64,000 nucleotides of DNA from Xylocopa sonorina (taxonomy: Eukaryota; Arthropoda; Insecta; Hymenoptera; Apidae). Each line of letters opens with the position of its first letter. The stretch's first letter is position 1. The position numbers and the translations under genes are program-made. This document shows, piece by piece, positions 10,151 through 22,707 of this stretch. The stretch spans positions 2,951,795 through 3,015,794 of the forward strand of contig NC_135205.1 in NCBI RefSeq assembly GCF_050948175.1, given 5' to 3'. The notes below the pieces were generated by a model. The model did not search any database. It had not been told where the DNA came from and worked only from the letters and a program-made list of their open reading frames with translations.

Positions 10151-11738
10151 CTTGTCAGTGAAATATTAAAATAGCTCGTTGCCCATTCTCGTAAGGAGTA
10201 ATGGGATGGCAGTACACGAAGTAGTAAGAATGGCAATCGCGCCAGCCCGGTTTTTATTCGACACCGACAAAAGTACACCTGCCTCGCCAACGATTTCGAT
10301 CTTAATCGACCGCTTAATTATCTCAATACAGATCGGACGAGGCGCAGGTTGAACGTACGCTGCCCCATACATATATGCATGTAGGCTGCGGGCAGACGCG
10401 ATTGATCATTTACAATTATTTCTTCAGTTTGCTTTCCGTATATAGTGATAAATTAATACCAGCGATAAATTCACGTGTTTACGCGGCAATAACCGGCCAG
10501 CCGTAGAACAAAGACGCAAATTAACAGTCGAGGTAGCTGTAATTATCGCTGGTGCCAAGACACGCGAATTCTGCGAGCTTTCATACTCGCGTATCCGCAC
10601 GATCGCCATTGCACTTGTATACTCGCGTGAATCGAAAATATTGTAGCGCATCGGCTGATCGTAACGAACGCCAGGGAAAGATAAAAGAAGCCACGCCGTT
10701 CGTTGCGTGAAATCAGTTATGGTAATTGAAAATAATTACTCGTACCGCGAGTTAAGCGATTTAAAAGAAGAAAAGAAGAGTAATACTTTTAATTCGAGGT
10801 ACACGGTTCTTCGATACGCACCAACTGTGATGGCGATTACAGGGACGAGACTCGAGAAGATTCAAATATTTGAAAAGATTCGAAAGAGTTTCATAGATCT
10901 CGCTTGAGTGCAATTTTTTTTTTCTTTAGATTCAACCCATTTCTCCTTTCGACTGTGCAGAATCGACGAATTGTTTCTGCGTCGTTAGTCGATGGTTATT
11001 GGCATGTTTGCGCGATGCCCGCAAACTTATCACGGTTTAAACGGCGTACCATAAGTTGGGCCGTTAAGGATATAGGGGTTCGAGGAGGCAGCCGATTGCT
11101 GCTCCGCGTGCAGGAGCTTTCATAACTACAGATTTCCAGAAGGGGTCTTGTCCAAGAACAAGCGCCCTTTCATGCATACCGAATTTTCGTTATCTCCTGC
11201 CTCGTACTTTACGAGAGAGAGCTTCCTTGCTGTTTGTTCGACGTCTTCGTCTCCTTCGTTCCTCCTTCTACCACCCTTTTAATACTTCTCTTGAACCCTT
11301 TACTCGAAACGAGTTTGCACTTCTAATTATTCCACTTCTAATAATATTTCTAATAATTATTCGTCCGTGTTTCTGTCGTAACAGAAATTCTCTCATCGCT
11401 CGTTCACTTCCCCCCGTTTTTATGCTGCAATTCAACAGCTAACCCCGCGCTGTATCTTCCTGGACGACCTCACCCTCGCCGTTCTACCTCTCTTCATTCT
11501 TCGCAAATTTAGCCGCCGTCGTAAAGAAGTATTCTATTCTCGCGTGACACATGCTCTCGAGCAAGATTCGCGCATAAAATCGAGGCATGCGCGCGAAGGA
11601 AGCTCAAGGGTCTCCTAATTTGCTTTTATAGCATCCGACGAGTCTCGTTGCTGATAAAAAAAAAAAAAAAAACAGAGGAGGAGAGCTGACTACGCGACTA
11701 CTTCCTGATTCGCCAGCACGTCGATACGTGTACACATT
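10151..11738. other. Unique stretch, no gene seen
   Basis: No repeat units. A T run lies near 10914-10924, pyrimidine-rich sequence near 11230-11420, and an A run at about 11656-11673. The short frames on both strands carry no recognisable motif. Confidence 0.4.
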
Positions 11739-12238
11739 TATGGAAATCAGAGTACTAAACGACGAATTCGATCAATTATTGTGGTTTCGCTAGGGCGTTT
11801 AGATTTTCAGCAGATTTTAATAGGATTCTTAACGAAAGACGGTTCTTTGAGGAGGAGGGGAGGAGCACGCTTCGCCCTCGGTGGAAAACACTGTGTTTTC
11901 CTTACTTATGGAAATCAGAGTACTAAACGACGAATTCGATCAATTATTGTGGTTTCGCTAGGGCGTTTAGATTTTCAGCAGATTTTAATAGGATTCTTAA
12001 CGAAAGACGGTTCTTTGAGGAGGAGGGGAGGAGCACGCTTCGCCCTCGGTGGAAAACACTGTGTTTTCCTTATTTATGGAAATCAGAGTACTAAACGACG
12101 AATTCGATCAATTATTGTGGTTTCGCTAGGGCGTTTAGATTTTCAGCAGATTTTAATAGGATTCTTAACGAAAGACGGTTCTTTGAGGAGGAGGGGAGGA
12201 GCACGCTTCGCCCTCGATGGAAAACACTGTGTTTTCCT
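11739..12238. repeat. Tandem array E: 168 bp x 3, nearly identical
   Basis: TGGAAATCAGAGTAC recurs at 11741, 11909 and 12077. I count only about two base differences over the three units, the most homogeneous array in the window. A perfect 9-bp-arm palindrome (GGAAAACAC-T-GTGTTTTCC) sits at each unit end. Since 168 is divisible by three, a 177-codon frame stays open through the array; I attribute this to repetition. Confidence 0.95.
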
Positions 12239-12699
12239 TGCTCGTTCAACTGGTTCCGGCATCTACGCGGATCGTACGACTCGCGACCCCTCGGATTTTC
12301 GCGCACACGCTTAATATCAAAGAGTTCTGGTGGGCCGCGTGGGTAGGGTGCGACAAAGAGACGAACGCACGCAGTTTTGGGAAAAAGCAGCGGATGGTAA
12401 TCTTTCCTTTGGCCGATGTGCAGAATCACGCGTCACCGCGTCCGCGTCCAACCCCGTGACCGTTTCACCCTCACTTCTAACCTTTCATATAGACATTCCT
12501 TTCCCCCCGTCGATCTCTCCTTGCTCTCCTCGCTCTCCTTACCCGCGCCTACTGTCGCTCCTCTCGGACTTATCGCGCCCAGCCTTCGACTACTGTAGAC
12601 AATTTTAAGCGGTGGGCCGTCAGGAGAAAAAGAGAAACAAGATTGCTCTGTTCGAGGCTTTGTTTATATAACGGGAGGGAATTTTTGTGCGTTCGTTTT
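12239..12699. other. Unique, GC-richer stretch
   Basis: CpG- and pyrimidine-rich sequence between two arrays. Several short frames overlap on both strands and none has a recognisable domain. Confidence 0.35.
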
Positions 12700-13535
12700 G
12701 GGGGTTTATGCGATCGTGTCTTGCTTATGAATTATTGCGAGAAGAAAGACACCATAAAATCTCTTTTACGGTACATGATTATTCTCCAACTTATACTCGT
12801 ACCTGAGGGTTGTTAGGATCGTGTTCTGGTTAAACGAAAAGCTCACTAACAAATTATTGCGAGAGGAAAGACATCATAGAATTTTTTTCACGCTACACGA
12901 TTGTTCTCCAACTTATACGCGTACCTGGACATTAATGCGATCGTGTTTTGGTTAAACAGAAAGCTCACTAACGAATTATTGCGAGAAGAAAGAGATCATA
13001 AAATTTTGTTCACGCTACATAATTGTTCTCCAACTTATACGCGTACCTGGACATTAATGCGATCGTGTTTTGGTTAAACAGAAAGCTCACTAACGAATTA
13101 TTGCGAGAAGAAAGAGATCATAAAATTTTGTTCACGCTACATAATTGTTCTCCAACTTATACGCATATTTAGGGATTGATGCGATCACGTTCTAGTTAAA
13201 TGAAAAACTTACTGATGAATTATTGCAAGAAGAAAGACATCATAGAATTTTTTTACGCTACACGATTGTTGTCCAACTTATACGTGTATTTGGGGGCTGA
13301 TGCGATCGTGTTTTGGTTAAACGAAAAGCTTTTAACAAATTATTGCGAGAAGAAAGATATCATAGAATTTTTTTCACGCTACACGATTGTTCTCCAACTT
13401 ATACGCATACTTAGGGGTTGATGCGATCGCGTTCTAGTTAAATGAAAAACTTACTGATGAATTATTGCGAGAAGAAAGACATCAGAGAATTTCTTTCACA
13501 CTACACGATTGTTCTCCAATTTATACGCGCACCTG
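12700..13535. repeat. Tandem array F: 121-122 bp x 7
   Basis: CCAACTTATAC recurs at 12786, 12908, 13030, 13152, 13273 and 13394, and as CCAATTTATAC at 13516. The units differ by several percent, so the array is older than C or E. Confidence 0.92.
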
Positions 13536-14137
13536 GCGAATTGATAAAAAGAAAGGATGATTTGCGCGAGAATTTCTATCCAGCATTATTTTTCGGGAAA
13601 TTCCATGGGAATGGCGCGTTCTACGCTACAAACATAAATCGGCACGATCTCCTGGGATTTCGAGGTCAAGACTGTTTGCCCCTTAGCTATGAACATGTAA
13701 GGCGCAGGAAGAGAGAAAGAGAGAGAGAGAGAGAGTGGGGTGCGAAGAGAGAAAGAGTAGGATAGAGACGGAGGAAGAGAACAAGAGAATAAGTTTGGCG
13801 AAGTGGCTCCAAGTCCTGTTGTGTAAATGAGGGATCGTAAAGAGAGCTACACCGTATCAGCTACACCTCGGACACCTACTGAAACGTGGTCGGCGCTTGG
13901 ACCCCCTGCCGCACGGCATCCCTTAAATCACGGCTGTTTGTAATTAAGTGAATGAATGGCCTGTATCGGAGTTAATATTTGCGACATGACGTATGACGCT
14001 GTCACGGAGACAAATCCCTTATATATCATCGCTACGCTTTATACAAGTGGCCCTCTTCAGAATTTAACGGCTCCTACCGGACTCTCCTTCGCCAGATGTC
14101 GATCGCCTTCTAGATTTATTTATTTTTTTTTTTCTCT
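13536..14137. other. Unique stretch with GA microsatellite
   Basis: Contains a GA-rich simple repeat at about 13710-13735 and a T run near 14123-14133. No gene is recognisable. Confidence 0.4.
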
Positions 14138-15050
14138 GATAACGCTACTCCATCTTTGGTTGCCTCGTGCACCAACGTTAACCCTTTGACGTGTCTAACG
14201 ATAGTTTCGTTTGCTTAGGTATCTGTGTATTCGAAGTCGTTGGTTTTAGTGTTGATCTAGCGTTGCACAGATCAATATTTTCAGATAAAAATCGAAAAAA
14301 TTGTGATCTTGAGATTCTGATAACGCTACTCGATCTTTGGTTACTTCTATACGCCAAAGTTAACCCTTTAACGTGTCTAACGATAGTTTTATTTGCTTAG
14401 GTATCTGTGTATTCAAAGTTGTTGGTTTTAGTGTTGATCTAGCGTTGCACAGATCAATATTTTCAGATAAAAATTGAAAAAATTGTAATCTTGAGATTCT
14501 GATAACGCTACTCGATCTTTGGTTACCTCTGTACGCCAAAGTTAACCCTTTAACGTGTCTAACGATAGTTTCGTTTGCTTAGGTATCTGTGTATTCGAAG
14601 TCGATGGTTTTAGTGTTGATCTAGCGTTGCATGGATCAATATTTTCAGATAAAAATCGAAAAAATTGTAATCTTGAAAAAATATTTAGTAATCGTAACGT
14701 ATTGGGGTTGGAATTAATTGAAGTAATTAGACTACGTAGTCAGTAGTTGATCTTCGATCTAAAGTCGATGGTTTCAGCGTTGATCTATCGTTGCGAAGAT
14801 CAATATTTTCAAATATTTTCACTTAAAAATCGAAAAATTGTAATCTTGAAAAAATATTTAGTAATCGTAACGTATTGGAGTTGGAATTAATTGAAGTAAT
14901 TAGACTACGTAGTCAGTAGTTGATCTTCGATCTAAAGTCGATGGTTTCAGCGTTGATCTATCGTTGCGTGGATCAATATTTTCAGATACAAATCGAAAAA
15001 ATTGTAATCTTGAGAAAATATTTAGTAATGGTAGCGTATTGGAGTTGAAA
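14138..15050. repeat. Tandem array G: two related unit types, 181-182 and 164-173 bp
   Basis: GATAACGCTAC recurs at 14138, 14319 and 14501. After 14676 the array changes to units marked by GAAAAAATATTTAGTAATCG (14676, 14848, about 15012). Both unit types share the block running from CGATGGTTT through GATCAATATTTTCAGATA. The first type contains TTAACCCTTTGACGTG, which resembles a piggyBac-like terminus; that may be coincidence. Confidence 0.88.
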
Positions 15051-17796
15051 TTACGATCTTCACGTATCGTTGTCTCGTCAATACTTTTTCTTTTTTTGGT
15101 TGTGATTGTGTTTCGAATCGCATAAACGGAATGGGCATAATTTTGAATAACTGCAGCAGAATCTGAACGGGTAGACGTGAATCATTTTCAGCGTTCACGA
15201 GTTCTTTCTAATCGTTTCTTCAATAGACGAATTCGATTTTGCGGAATGTAATTCAATTACCGCGCAGTTTCGCTGTTATTTAATTAATTACTTTAACGAG
15301 AACACGATATTTGACTGTTTTACAGCAAACCACTCTTTTTCCTATCAAACATTTAAACACAATTACATGACACGGGATACTGTCGTATTTGCCTCGATAC
15401 GTGTTTCTATACCCGTTTAAATGCAATTTTTCCCCCCATCAGATCGGTACGCAAATTTTTCAATAAAAACACGCGATACCGGAATATAAATATTCCACTT
15501 GAAATTAATACGTATCTCAAAATGAAATGGACGCTATTTTTTTTTTTTTTATTACACACCTGGACAATTACTCGCGTAACAATTTGTTAACCGGTAGAAT
15601 CGTGTATTAGTTTAGTAGCGCGTTTTCAATTTTTCGACCACAAAGGTATTGTCATTTAATAATGGCGGACGAGATAGGCGTTGAAGGATAACGAGAGCGC
15701 CAGCTCGAGAAGACGAGCCACCCTTCTTTATCTCTCTCTCTCTCTCTCATTTTTTTTCGCCTATCCTCTTTCTCCATCTCGTAAATATTTAAATAGAAGT
15801 CATCGAGTAAAATGCTTCGGCTGCTCGATGTGTTTATGAATATTGGCACGTTGGTGAACGAGTTGTTCCAGGCTACGCGTGATGTATATACCGTGGGCAT
15901 CCTGCGGGTTCCCGAGGATACATCGATGTTCCTCGTCATCGTAAAAAGTGGACCAGCAAATAAACCAGAAATTACAGTTTCGCGATGTACACGTTCGAAG
16001 GTAGCTTCGACGACCGTCGACAAAAATCGTGCAAGTCGCAGACAACACTCGTGCACCAAATCCTTGATACACTTATTGGAAACTTGGAAACTGGATCGCC
16101 ATGAAACGATCGCCGCTAGAACGGAAAAGAGACATCGCGAGCAGCCTATATAATTATCAGACGATATAATCGAGATTCAAAGTTAATCAACGCGTACAAC
16201 CCAATCGACTGCTAATTATCCACTCTTCATCTTGATGGCTGTGGTTTGATGGTAATTGGAAAAACGATGTCCCGTATAATGCAACAATGCAATTTCGTGC
16301 CCTCCTTCTTCTCGCGCCTGTTGCTCCATCTTAAACTGCAACCACTCCCCTCAACGGTGGCGCTCTTCTTTTTTTTTTTTTCTTCTGCCAGGCTCCATAC
16401 CCACGGTTCTCGGCCAGTTTGCTCCTCTTTTTTTCTCTCCGCATCGGCGCAGTTCGCACGTGGTAGCGACGATCAGCCGGCTATCAATTTCAATTCGATA
16501 TTCGCGCGGATCGCTTTGTAATCTTCCTCTCGCCGGTGTAACCACTTCTGTCCGAGGGTGGAACCACCTTTTTCCCACCTAGCCGTTCCGTATATACCTC
16601 GTCTATATGCAACCCGTACCCTCTTGTTACTACGTCAATCGATCCTTCATCGAACCAAAGTTTATCGCCCGTCGAGGCGTTCCTTTTTTTTCTTAATATT
16701 TAACACGCGTAACATTGCCAACTCGAATCACGTCGATTCTTCGACTACCTACCCTTCTGTTTTATTCAAGCTTAAATGAAAATTTAGACATTCCACGCGG
16801 ACTCTGCGTAAGTAGAAATAGTCGAAATATAAAGGGACACCACGGTGGTATTTTGAAAAATCGATAGGATCGTATTTTTAAAGTCGATCTTAAACCCTTT
16901 ACTGATGCTGTATGAAACTTTGTCGTCGCAAACTAATTGAATTCAGAACGAAGTGAGATCGAACGCGATGTCGATAGAAATCATGCCCAACAGTAGAGAC
17001 AATTCGTCCACTGGCCTGACCCAAAAATCAGAGACCCTCAACGGACCCGATAACATCAGCGAGTATTTATTAACCGTCGTCTGTCCTTCTTTTTTTTTCT
17101 CCAGGTACAAATTCGAGATTCGCAGACGCGGGCGGTGGGCAAAAAAGAGGAACAGGAAGCGGACGTACGAGGAGGAATCCGGGGATTTACTGGCCCAAAA
17201 CGGGTTGTTCATTTGCCAATGTAAATCCACAGAAGCTCCTCCGTGTCTCTTTTTTCCCCTCTCTCTCTCTCTCTCTCTCGCTCTGTCTGGCTCTTCGTTG
17301 CCACTCGGTTGACTCGCTGTTCTTCGCCGCAAGGTGGCCACTTTGCCAGATAAAGAAGATAAAGATAAAGAGGAAGACTGAGGCGGCAGAGGATGTACGA
17401 GGTTGCCGGTTAAGGGAACATTCTTTATGAAGTAGACTTCTACGTTATTATAGTATCGGACAACACGCACCAGACCCCCTGGCCCTCGCTCCTACACTTT
17501 CCACCCCGCTTTTACCATCGACCTCCTCGCTCTTTTCCTTTTTTTCTCTTGGATTTAAATGATCGTTGTATTTTACAGGTTATGTCCCCGCAGCGCCTCC
17601 GCCGATTTCACCTTCCTCGCGACGGGGATATTCGATTTTATTGTCCGCTATTCCCGTCTCGCCGCGGATTCATACGGGAAACTGGTCCCAGCCTGTTCTC
17701 CGCTATCGTCGAGATACTAAATAGCGATACACGTTTACTATTCGGCTGCGCCGCCAAATTGGCGGTGGCTCGTTTTTACAGCCATCGATGCGATTA
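15051..17796. other. Long unique stretch, no gene seen
   Basis: No tandem units. Simple repeats include a CT run at 15729-15748, T runs near 15538-15550 and 16370-16381, and a CT run near 17259-17280. Opposed frames at 15652-16153 and 16943-17470 were read for motifs and none was found; parts of them translate the simple repeats. Confidence 0.4.
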
Positions 17797-19016
17797 CAGT
17801 CAACCCTCCTATAACGCGGTAAGTGCGTACCGCGCTATAAGAAACTCGGATTTAACCGTAGAAACCAGGCTAATTCGTAGCGCGTTGTATGGAAACCGCG
17901 CTATAAGAAACTTCGATTTTAGTGCAAATCACATAATTCGTACCGCGTTATATGGAGACCAATAAATACAAAAGACAAGATAAATTATTTTTATTGAATC
18001 GAAGAGTTCATATAAGAAAAATGATTAAAAAAATGAAACGAAAACTAAACTAAAAAATTGTTTCCATCAAAAACAAGACAAACTTTTGTAAAATTATGTA
18101 TGTACAGTTAACCCTCCTATAACGCGGAGCTGAAATTGCGACAGCCCTCCTATAACGCGGTACTTTTACAGCGCGGTTTCCGTTCAACAGCATCCCATAA
18201 GTTCTTTCCGCGTAGCTTACCAATGACTAGTAACTGGATACGTTTATATAAACGAGGATGAGTGTTGAAAGATTACATAATTTTACAAAAGTTTGTCTTG
18301 TTTTTGTTGGAAACAGTTTTTTTTAGTTTAGTTTTCGTTTCATTTTTTTAATCATTTTTCTTATATGAACTCTTCGATTCAATAAAAATAATTTACAATT
18401 TATCTTGTCTTTTGTATTTATTCGTCTCCATATAACGCGGTACGAATGATGTGATTTGCACTAAAATCGAAGTTTCTTATATTTCTTATAGGAGGGTTGA
18501 CTGTACTTGTTTCTCATTGGTCACCACAAGAGGTATCATCGTTTTATTGACGATGGAACATCGATTTTAGTTGAGCTATTTTACTGTACGTGTATGGCGT
18601 ATAGCACGAAAATTCGTAACGCGTTTGGTAAAAGAAACGCCTTGCCTAAACTCACGAATGGGCCATGACGTTGAGGGTGTCCTCGAGGCTAGTACGAATG
18701 GCTTAAGAAGGTATTCCTGTACGAACTTTCGGGTGAACCAGGAATAAATACGCCCAGTAAACGTTGAGCAATCGAGTTGTTTTTTTATTTTCATCAACAT
18801 CTTACATTGGTCTCCATATAACGCGGTGCGAATGATGTGATTTGCACTAAAATCGAAGTTTCTTATAGCACTTACGCACTTACCGCGTTATAGGAGGGTT
18901 GACTGTATAAACACATCTAGTTACTAATTATTGGTAGGCTACGCGGAAAGAACTTATGGGATGCTGTTGAACGGAAACCGCGCTGTAAGAGTACCGCGTT
19001 ATAGGAGGGTTAACTG
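17797..19016. mobile_element. Second TIR-element cluster, nested foldback structure
   Basis: The left terminus CAGTCAACCCTCC at 17797 follows TA, a second left terminus is at 18105, and right termini end at 18503, 18905 (followed by TA) and 19016. The block 17797-18104 is largely the reverse complement of 18250-18500. The block 18931-19016 is the reverse complement of about 18130-18240. The whole is therefore a foldback of the family at 1566-2868. It includes the same spacer (18506-18835) and the empty AATCAT site (18350-18355) that dates the hammerhead insertion in the other cluster. No transposase frame. Confidence 0.75.
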
Positions 19017-19864
19017 ATTCCTGACGTGCCCGCGGCAGGTAATCTTCGACCGTTCCCCAATAAAATTCATAACTCTCGCGATCATTCACCGCCATGGAAT
19101 GAAACGTGTCCTCGACGAGCCCTCGATGGTTAGTTTCAACGCTTAGAAGTTAATTATTGCAGTTCGACGGGGGAAGAAGCGTGTGATCCGTTTTGTAATT
19201 CATGTTCGCGCGCGTGGCGTCGTCGCGGGGAACGACGATGCAGAAAGAGAAAAAGAAACTCGCGGCACGAAAAGCACGAAATTATCGCGGCGAGGATATG
19301 AGTTCCCCAGGCGAGATTATCACGAGCTACCGCTATCAATTTCCACGGTATCGCGTAACAGCAATGAATGTAATTCAGGATAACGCTCGCGCTGTATCGA
19401 ATAATTAAATCAAGTGTATTCGCGAGATAAGTCGATGTACTATCGCAGCGGAGAAATGCACGTTGTAAAAAGATAAGACTATTCTCGTGAATTGAAACCG
19501 TTATCGAGATAACAACTCGCCTCAGGTATTGTCAACGGCGCGGAACAGAGGCGAGGATACCAGGTAACTAAACCAAAACTGGATTCGCGTACATCTCGCT
19601 CTCCGGCTCTTGTAAGACTCGCATTTATCTACGTGTATATAACAACAATTCTATTCGAACCTATCGTTGCTATTTTATTATTATTCAGAATGATTCGAGG
19701 TCGATATGAAGACAGACACGTATCGCAACAGTGAATCGTTTGAAATGCATCATAGAGAACAGAGTTCAGTGGACGTTCAGCTGTGGCGACTAATCATCGT
19801 TACGTCTGACCCAACGATTCAGTGGAAAAGGGATGAAACTCCATTGATACGTTTCACTTTTCAA
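19017..19864. other. Unique stretch, no gene seen
   Basis: CpG-containing sequence. The overlapping frames at 19154-19408 on both strands have no recognisable motif. Confidence 0.4.
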
Positions 19865-20477
19865 CCCTTTGCGCTCGACCACTTTTTTGATCTGGCGGCG
19901 CTGCAACTCGAGACAATTTCGCGCGTAAATGAATTTATAGAAGAATAAACATACGAAAGTGTTATATTTTGATATATTTTCCGTGTTTACATCTTGACAA
20001 AGATAAGTCTGTAGTGGTGTTTGGTGCGATATTATACAAAACACTTACCAGGGCGTTCTGAGTTGCTTGGATCTTATGTCACTGACTGTTACACTAATTT
20101 TTCTATTTCTCACACGCGATATGATAATTACTGTTTACACTTGCTCTACCACCAATTTAATCACGATCAATTCGAAATGAAACTCGCCTTAAAACTTTCG
20201 AACGAGTGGTGTCAAAATTTCGCGACAAATGTGCTCGCTACGACCGTCGAAATCGTACTAACGCTAGACGCGTCGTATTCAGGACTACAGTCGTAGAGGA
20301 ATTTTACGTCACAATGTCACTTCTCAATCGAAAACATAAACAGCCTGAGGGACCTGTTCACGAACCAATACCTCGCATCTATCAACTGGAGATAACGAAA
20401 TTCAGCGTAAATACAGCCGCTCGAGTTGCCGCGCGAAACATCGTGGCGAATGAAAGTCGCCGTTCGAGCGCAAAGGG
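19865..20477. mobile_element. piggyBac-like non-autonomous element, 613 bp
   Basis: The left end CCCTTTGCGCTCGA follows TCAA (a one-base variant of TTAA). The right end is the reverse complement, CCCTTTGCGCTCGA, followed by TTAA (20478-20481). The 14-bp termini match exactly. A subterminal GCAACTCGAG motif lies inside each end in inverted orientation. CCC termini with TTAA targets are the hallmark of piggyBac-type elements. No transposase frame is present. Confidence 0.7.
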
Positions 20478-20654
20478 TTAAGAAGGTATATAAATGTCGT
20501 CTATTTATTAAAAATTATACTGAAAGAAAATTTGATTATTGGTAGTACGTAATTACGTGTGAATAGATCGAGTCGAAACGTGGATATATTAAATCAGTAA
20601 TTAATAAATAACCGTGCCACTGAACAATATGGCTGTTGAAGCACAGTGCAAGAA

Positions 20655-20736
20655 GCAGTCGTGGCCGAGTGGTTAAGGCGTCTGACTAGAAATCAGATTC
20701 CCTCTGGGAGCGTAGGTTCGAGTCCTACCGACTGCG
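20655..20736 (+). tRNA. tRNA-Ser (anticodon AGA)
   Basis: An 82-nt tRNA with a complete cloverleaf. The acceptor stem is GCAGTCG/CGACTGC with discriminator G. The D-arm region is TGGCCGAGTGGTTAAGGC (A box). The anticodon loop CTAGAAA places AGA as anticodon, reading UCU and, with inosine, other UCN serine codons. A long variable arm of the class II serine type is present, and the T arm contains GGTTCGAGTCC (B box). There is no intron. T runs at 20759-20763 and 20765-20769 are suitable RNA polymerase III terminators. No other tRNA was found. Confidence 0.97.
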
Positions 20737-20758
20737 ATGTCAGCAGGTCTGCTTAATA

Positions 20759-20769
20759 TTTTTCTTTTT
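20759..20769 (+). terminator. Pol III terminator of tRNA-Ser
   Basis: Two T5 runs separated by one C, starting 22 nt after the tRNA 3' end. Confidence 0.7.
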
Positions 20770-21079
20770 GCTTATTACTGCAATAAATGCATCGCGAATT
20801 ATACGAAATGGGTATAGCAAGACTAATGAAAGCATCGACACTCTTATTTCATAAAATATCTCAGCAAGCTTGGTGCACAAACTGATCTTTCGATCGAACT
20901 TCGTATAATAACCCATTATTTCATTATTATTAGTAATTATTGTTGGTGTGCATTTTCAATACTTTTGTAACGTTATTCCTTCCCCATTGATCTGTTCTAA
21001 CATTCGATACACTAATATCTAATGAAACGTTAACAGTAATACGATGCATTAGCCTTAAGAAGCACAATTGCTACCATCC
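20770..21079. other. AT-rich unique spacer
   Basis: Sequence between the tRNA and array H, with no feature seen. Confidence 0.35.
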
Positions 21080-21989
21080 AATGCACCAATTCAATGCTTT
21101 CATTATCAGAGAATTCTTTTATGCAAATATCTACACAATCCCTATCAAATCATACAGACAAAGTTTTCCAATCGCACTTGCTCTCTTTGTCATCTCTTCT
21201 TCTCCCACGTCTGAAGAAGCACTGTTGCCTTTGACAAGGCAACAATTGACAACAACAATTTGACAAGAGTTTAGTTTCCTCGTGAAAGACAAAATTCTAA
21301 CTAGCAACGGAATACAGTAGCGTACATTCAATGCTTTCATTATTACAGAATTCATTTATGCAAATATCTACAAGGCTTTCCAATCGCACTTGCTCTCTTT
21401 ATCATCTCTTCTTCTCCCAAGGAGTCCAAAGAAGCATTCTTGCCCATCGTTCGAGAGAAGGTCGATAAATTTGACAAGAATTTAGTTTCTCTGCCAAGGA
21501 CGAAATTCTAACTGGAAACGGGACACAGTAGCGTACATTCACTACTTCCATTATTAGAGAATTCATTTGTGCAAATATCTACGCAATCTCTATCAAATCG
21601 TACAGACAAGACTTTCCAACCGCACTTGCTCTCTTCTTCTCCCAAGAGGTTCCAAGAAGCATTCTTGCCCATCGTTCGAGAGGAGGTCGATGAATTCGAC
21701 AAGAGTGTAGTTTCTCCGGCAAGGACGAAATTCTAACTAGAAACGGGACACAGTAGCGTACATTCAATGCTTTCATTATTAGAGAATTCCTTTATTCTAT
21801 TTATTTATATATGCTAATATCTACGCAATCCCTATCTTACCAACCACAGTTGCTCTCTTTTTCATTTCTTCTTCTCCCAAGAAGTCAGAAGAAGCCCATC
21901 GTTCGAGAGGAGGTCGATGAATTCGACAAGAGTGTAGTTTCTCCGGCAAGGACGAAATTCTAACTAGAAACGGGACACAGTAGCGTACA
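21080..21989. repeat. Tandem array H: 211-237 bp x 4
   Basis: TCAATGCTTTCATTAT or close variants recur at 21091, 21328, 21539 and 21764. Units end GGGACACAGTAGCGTACA. Small insertions and deletions make the period vary. The second half of the last two units is nearly identical. Confidence 0.88.
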
Positions 21990-22707
21990 AACGAGCGTAA
22001 CGCAAACGTTACGAGCGGTGGCCAGTTCTTTGATATCGCTGAAGCGTGAGGACGTTACGGCAGACAGACGGACGGGCTGACGAGGGGTCTGGTTATGATT
22101 GTGATATTACAGTTGGTACGTAGTCTCTCGGAATGTGTCTGCCTCTCTCTCTCTCTCTCCCTCACTCACTCTCTACCCCCTACTCTTACTCCTATTTCTC
22201 TACCACCGCAGCCTCCTTTCTCTCTCTCGCTCTCTCCCCCTTTCAGAACCACCGTGGCCACCGTCGCCCCTCTCTTTCTCGCCCCCTAGCACGGTTTCTG
22301 CCTATGTACGTTCTACACGAATGCATGCTTACCCATCAAGCCGCGCAACGTGGAGCTAATCAAACGGGCCCGGCCCACTGTGCGAATATTAATTAAACTC
22401 TCCGTTACGGGCGAATAGCGCGCGCTGAGAGTAAGAGGACGAGGAAAGAGGACGCGATGGTACGCGGGCGCAGGAGGACATCCGTTCAGGCGCGTTACGT
22501 TCAGGCACCTGTGGACATCACGCCACCTGTCCATCGCGAGACCCTCGTGTCGTCCTTCTCGCAAGGTGTTGCGTTCTTGCCACGAAGATTTCCGTTTTCA
22601 CCACGCTCGCGAGTTACTCCCCTAATTTCACGCTCGCACTTTTAATTAACCGGAGAATTTACGGTCTTCCGCTGTTGCGATCGTATTTATTATGTATATT
22701 ATCGAGA
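21990..22707. other. Unique stretch with CT-rich block
   Basis: The CT-rich simple sequence at 22140-22240 produces several chance frames. Downstream the sequence is CpG-rich without a recognised gene. Confidence 0.4.

Noticed and set aside
11781..12314. 177-codon frame with three identical internal repeats
   Set aside because: The 168-bp period is divisible by three, so any open unit gives a long frame. No homology is recognised, and the frame ends soon after the array.
13212..13460. CTGATGA at 13212 and 13454 followed by GAAA, as possible further hammerheads
   Set aside because: The intervening sequence cannot form stem II (A-A at the first pair) and no stem III partner or cleavage site is present.
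15652..16153. Opposed 135- and 113-codon frames as a possible exon
   Set aside because: No motif recognised on either strand, no convincing splice sites, and one frame translates a CT simple repeat.
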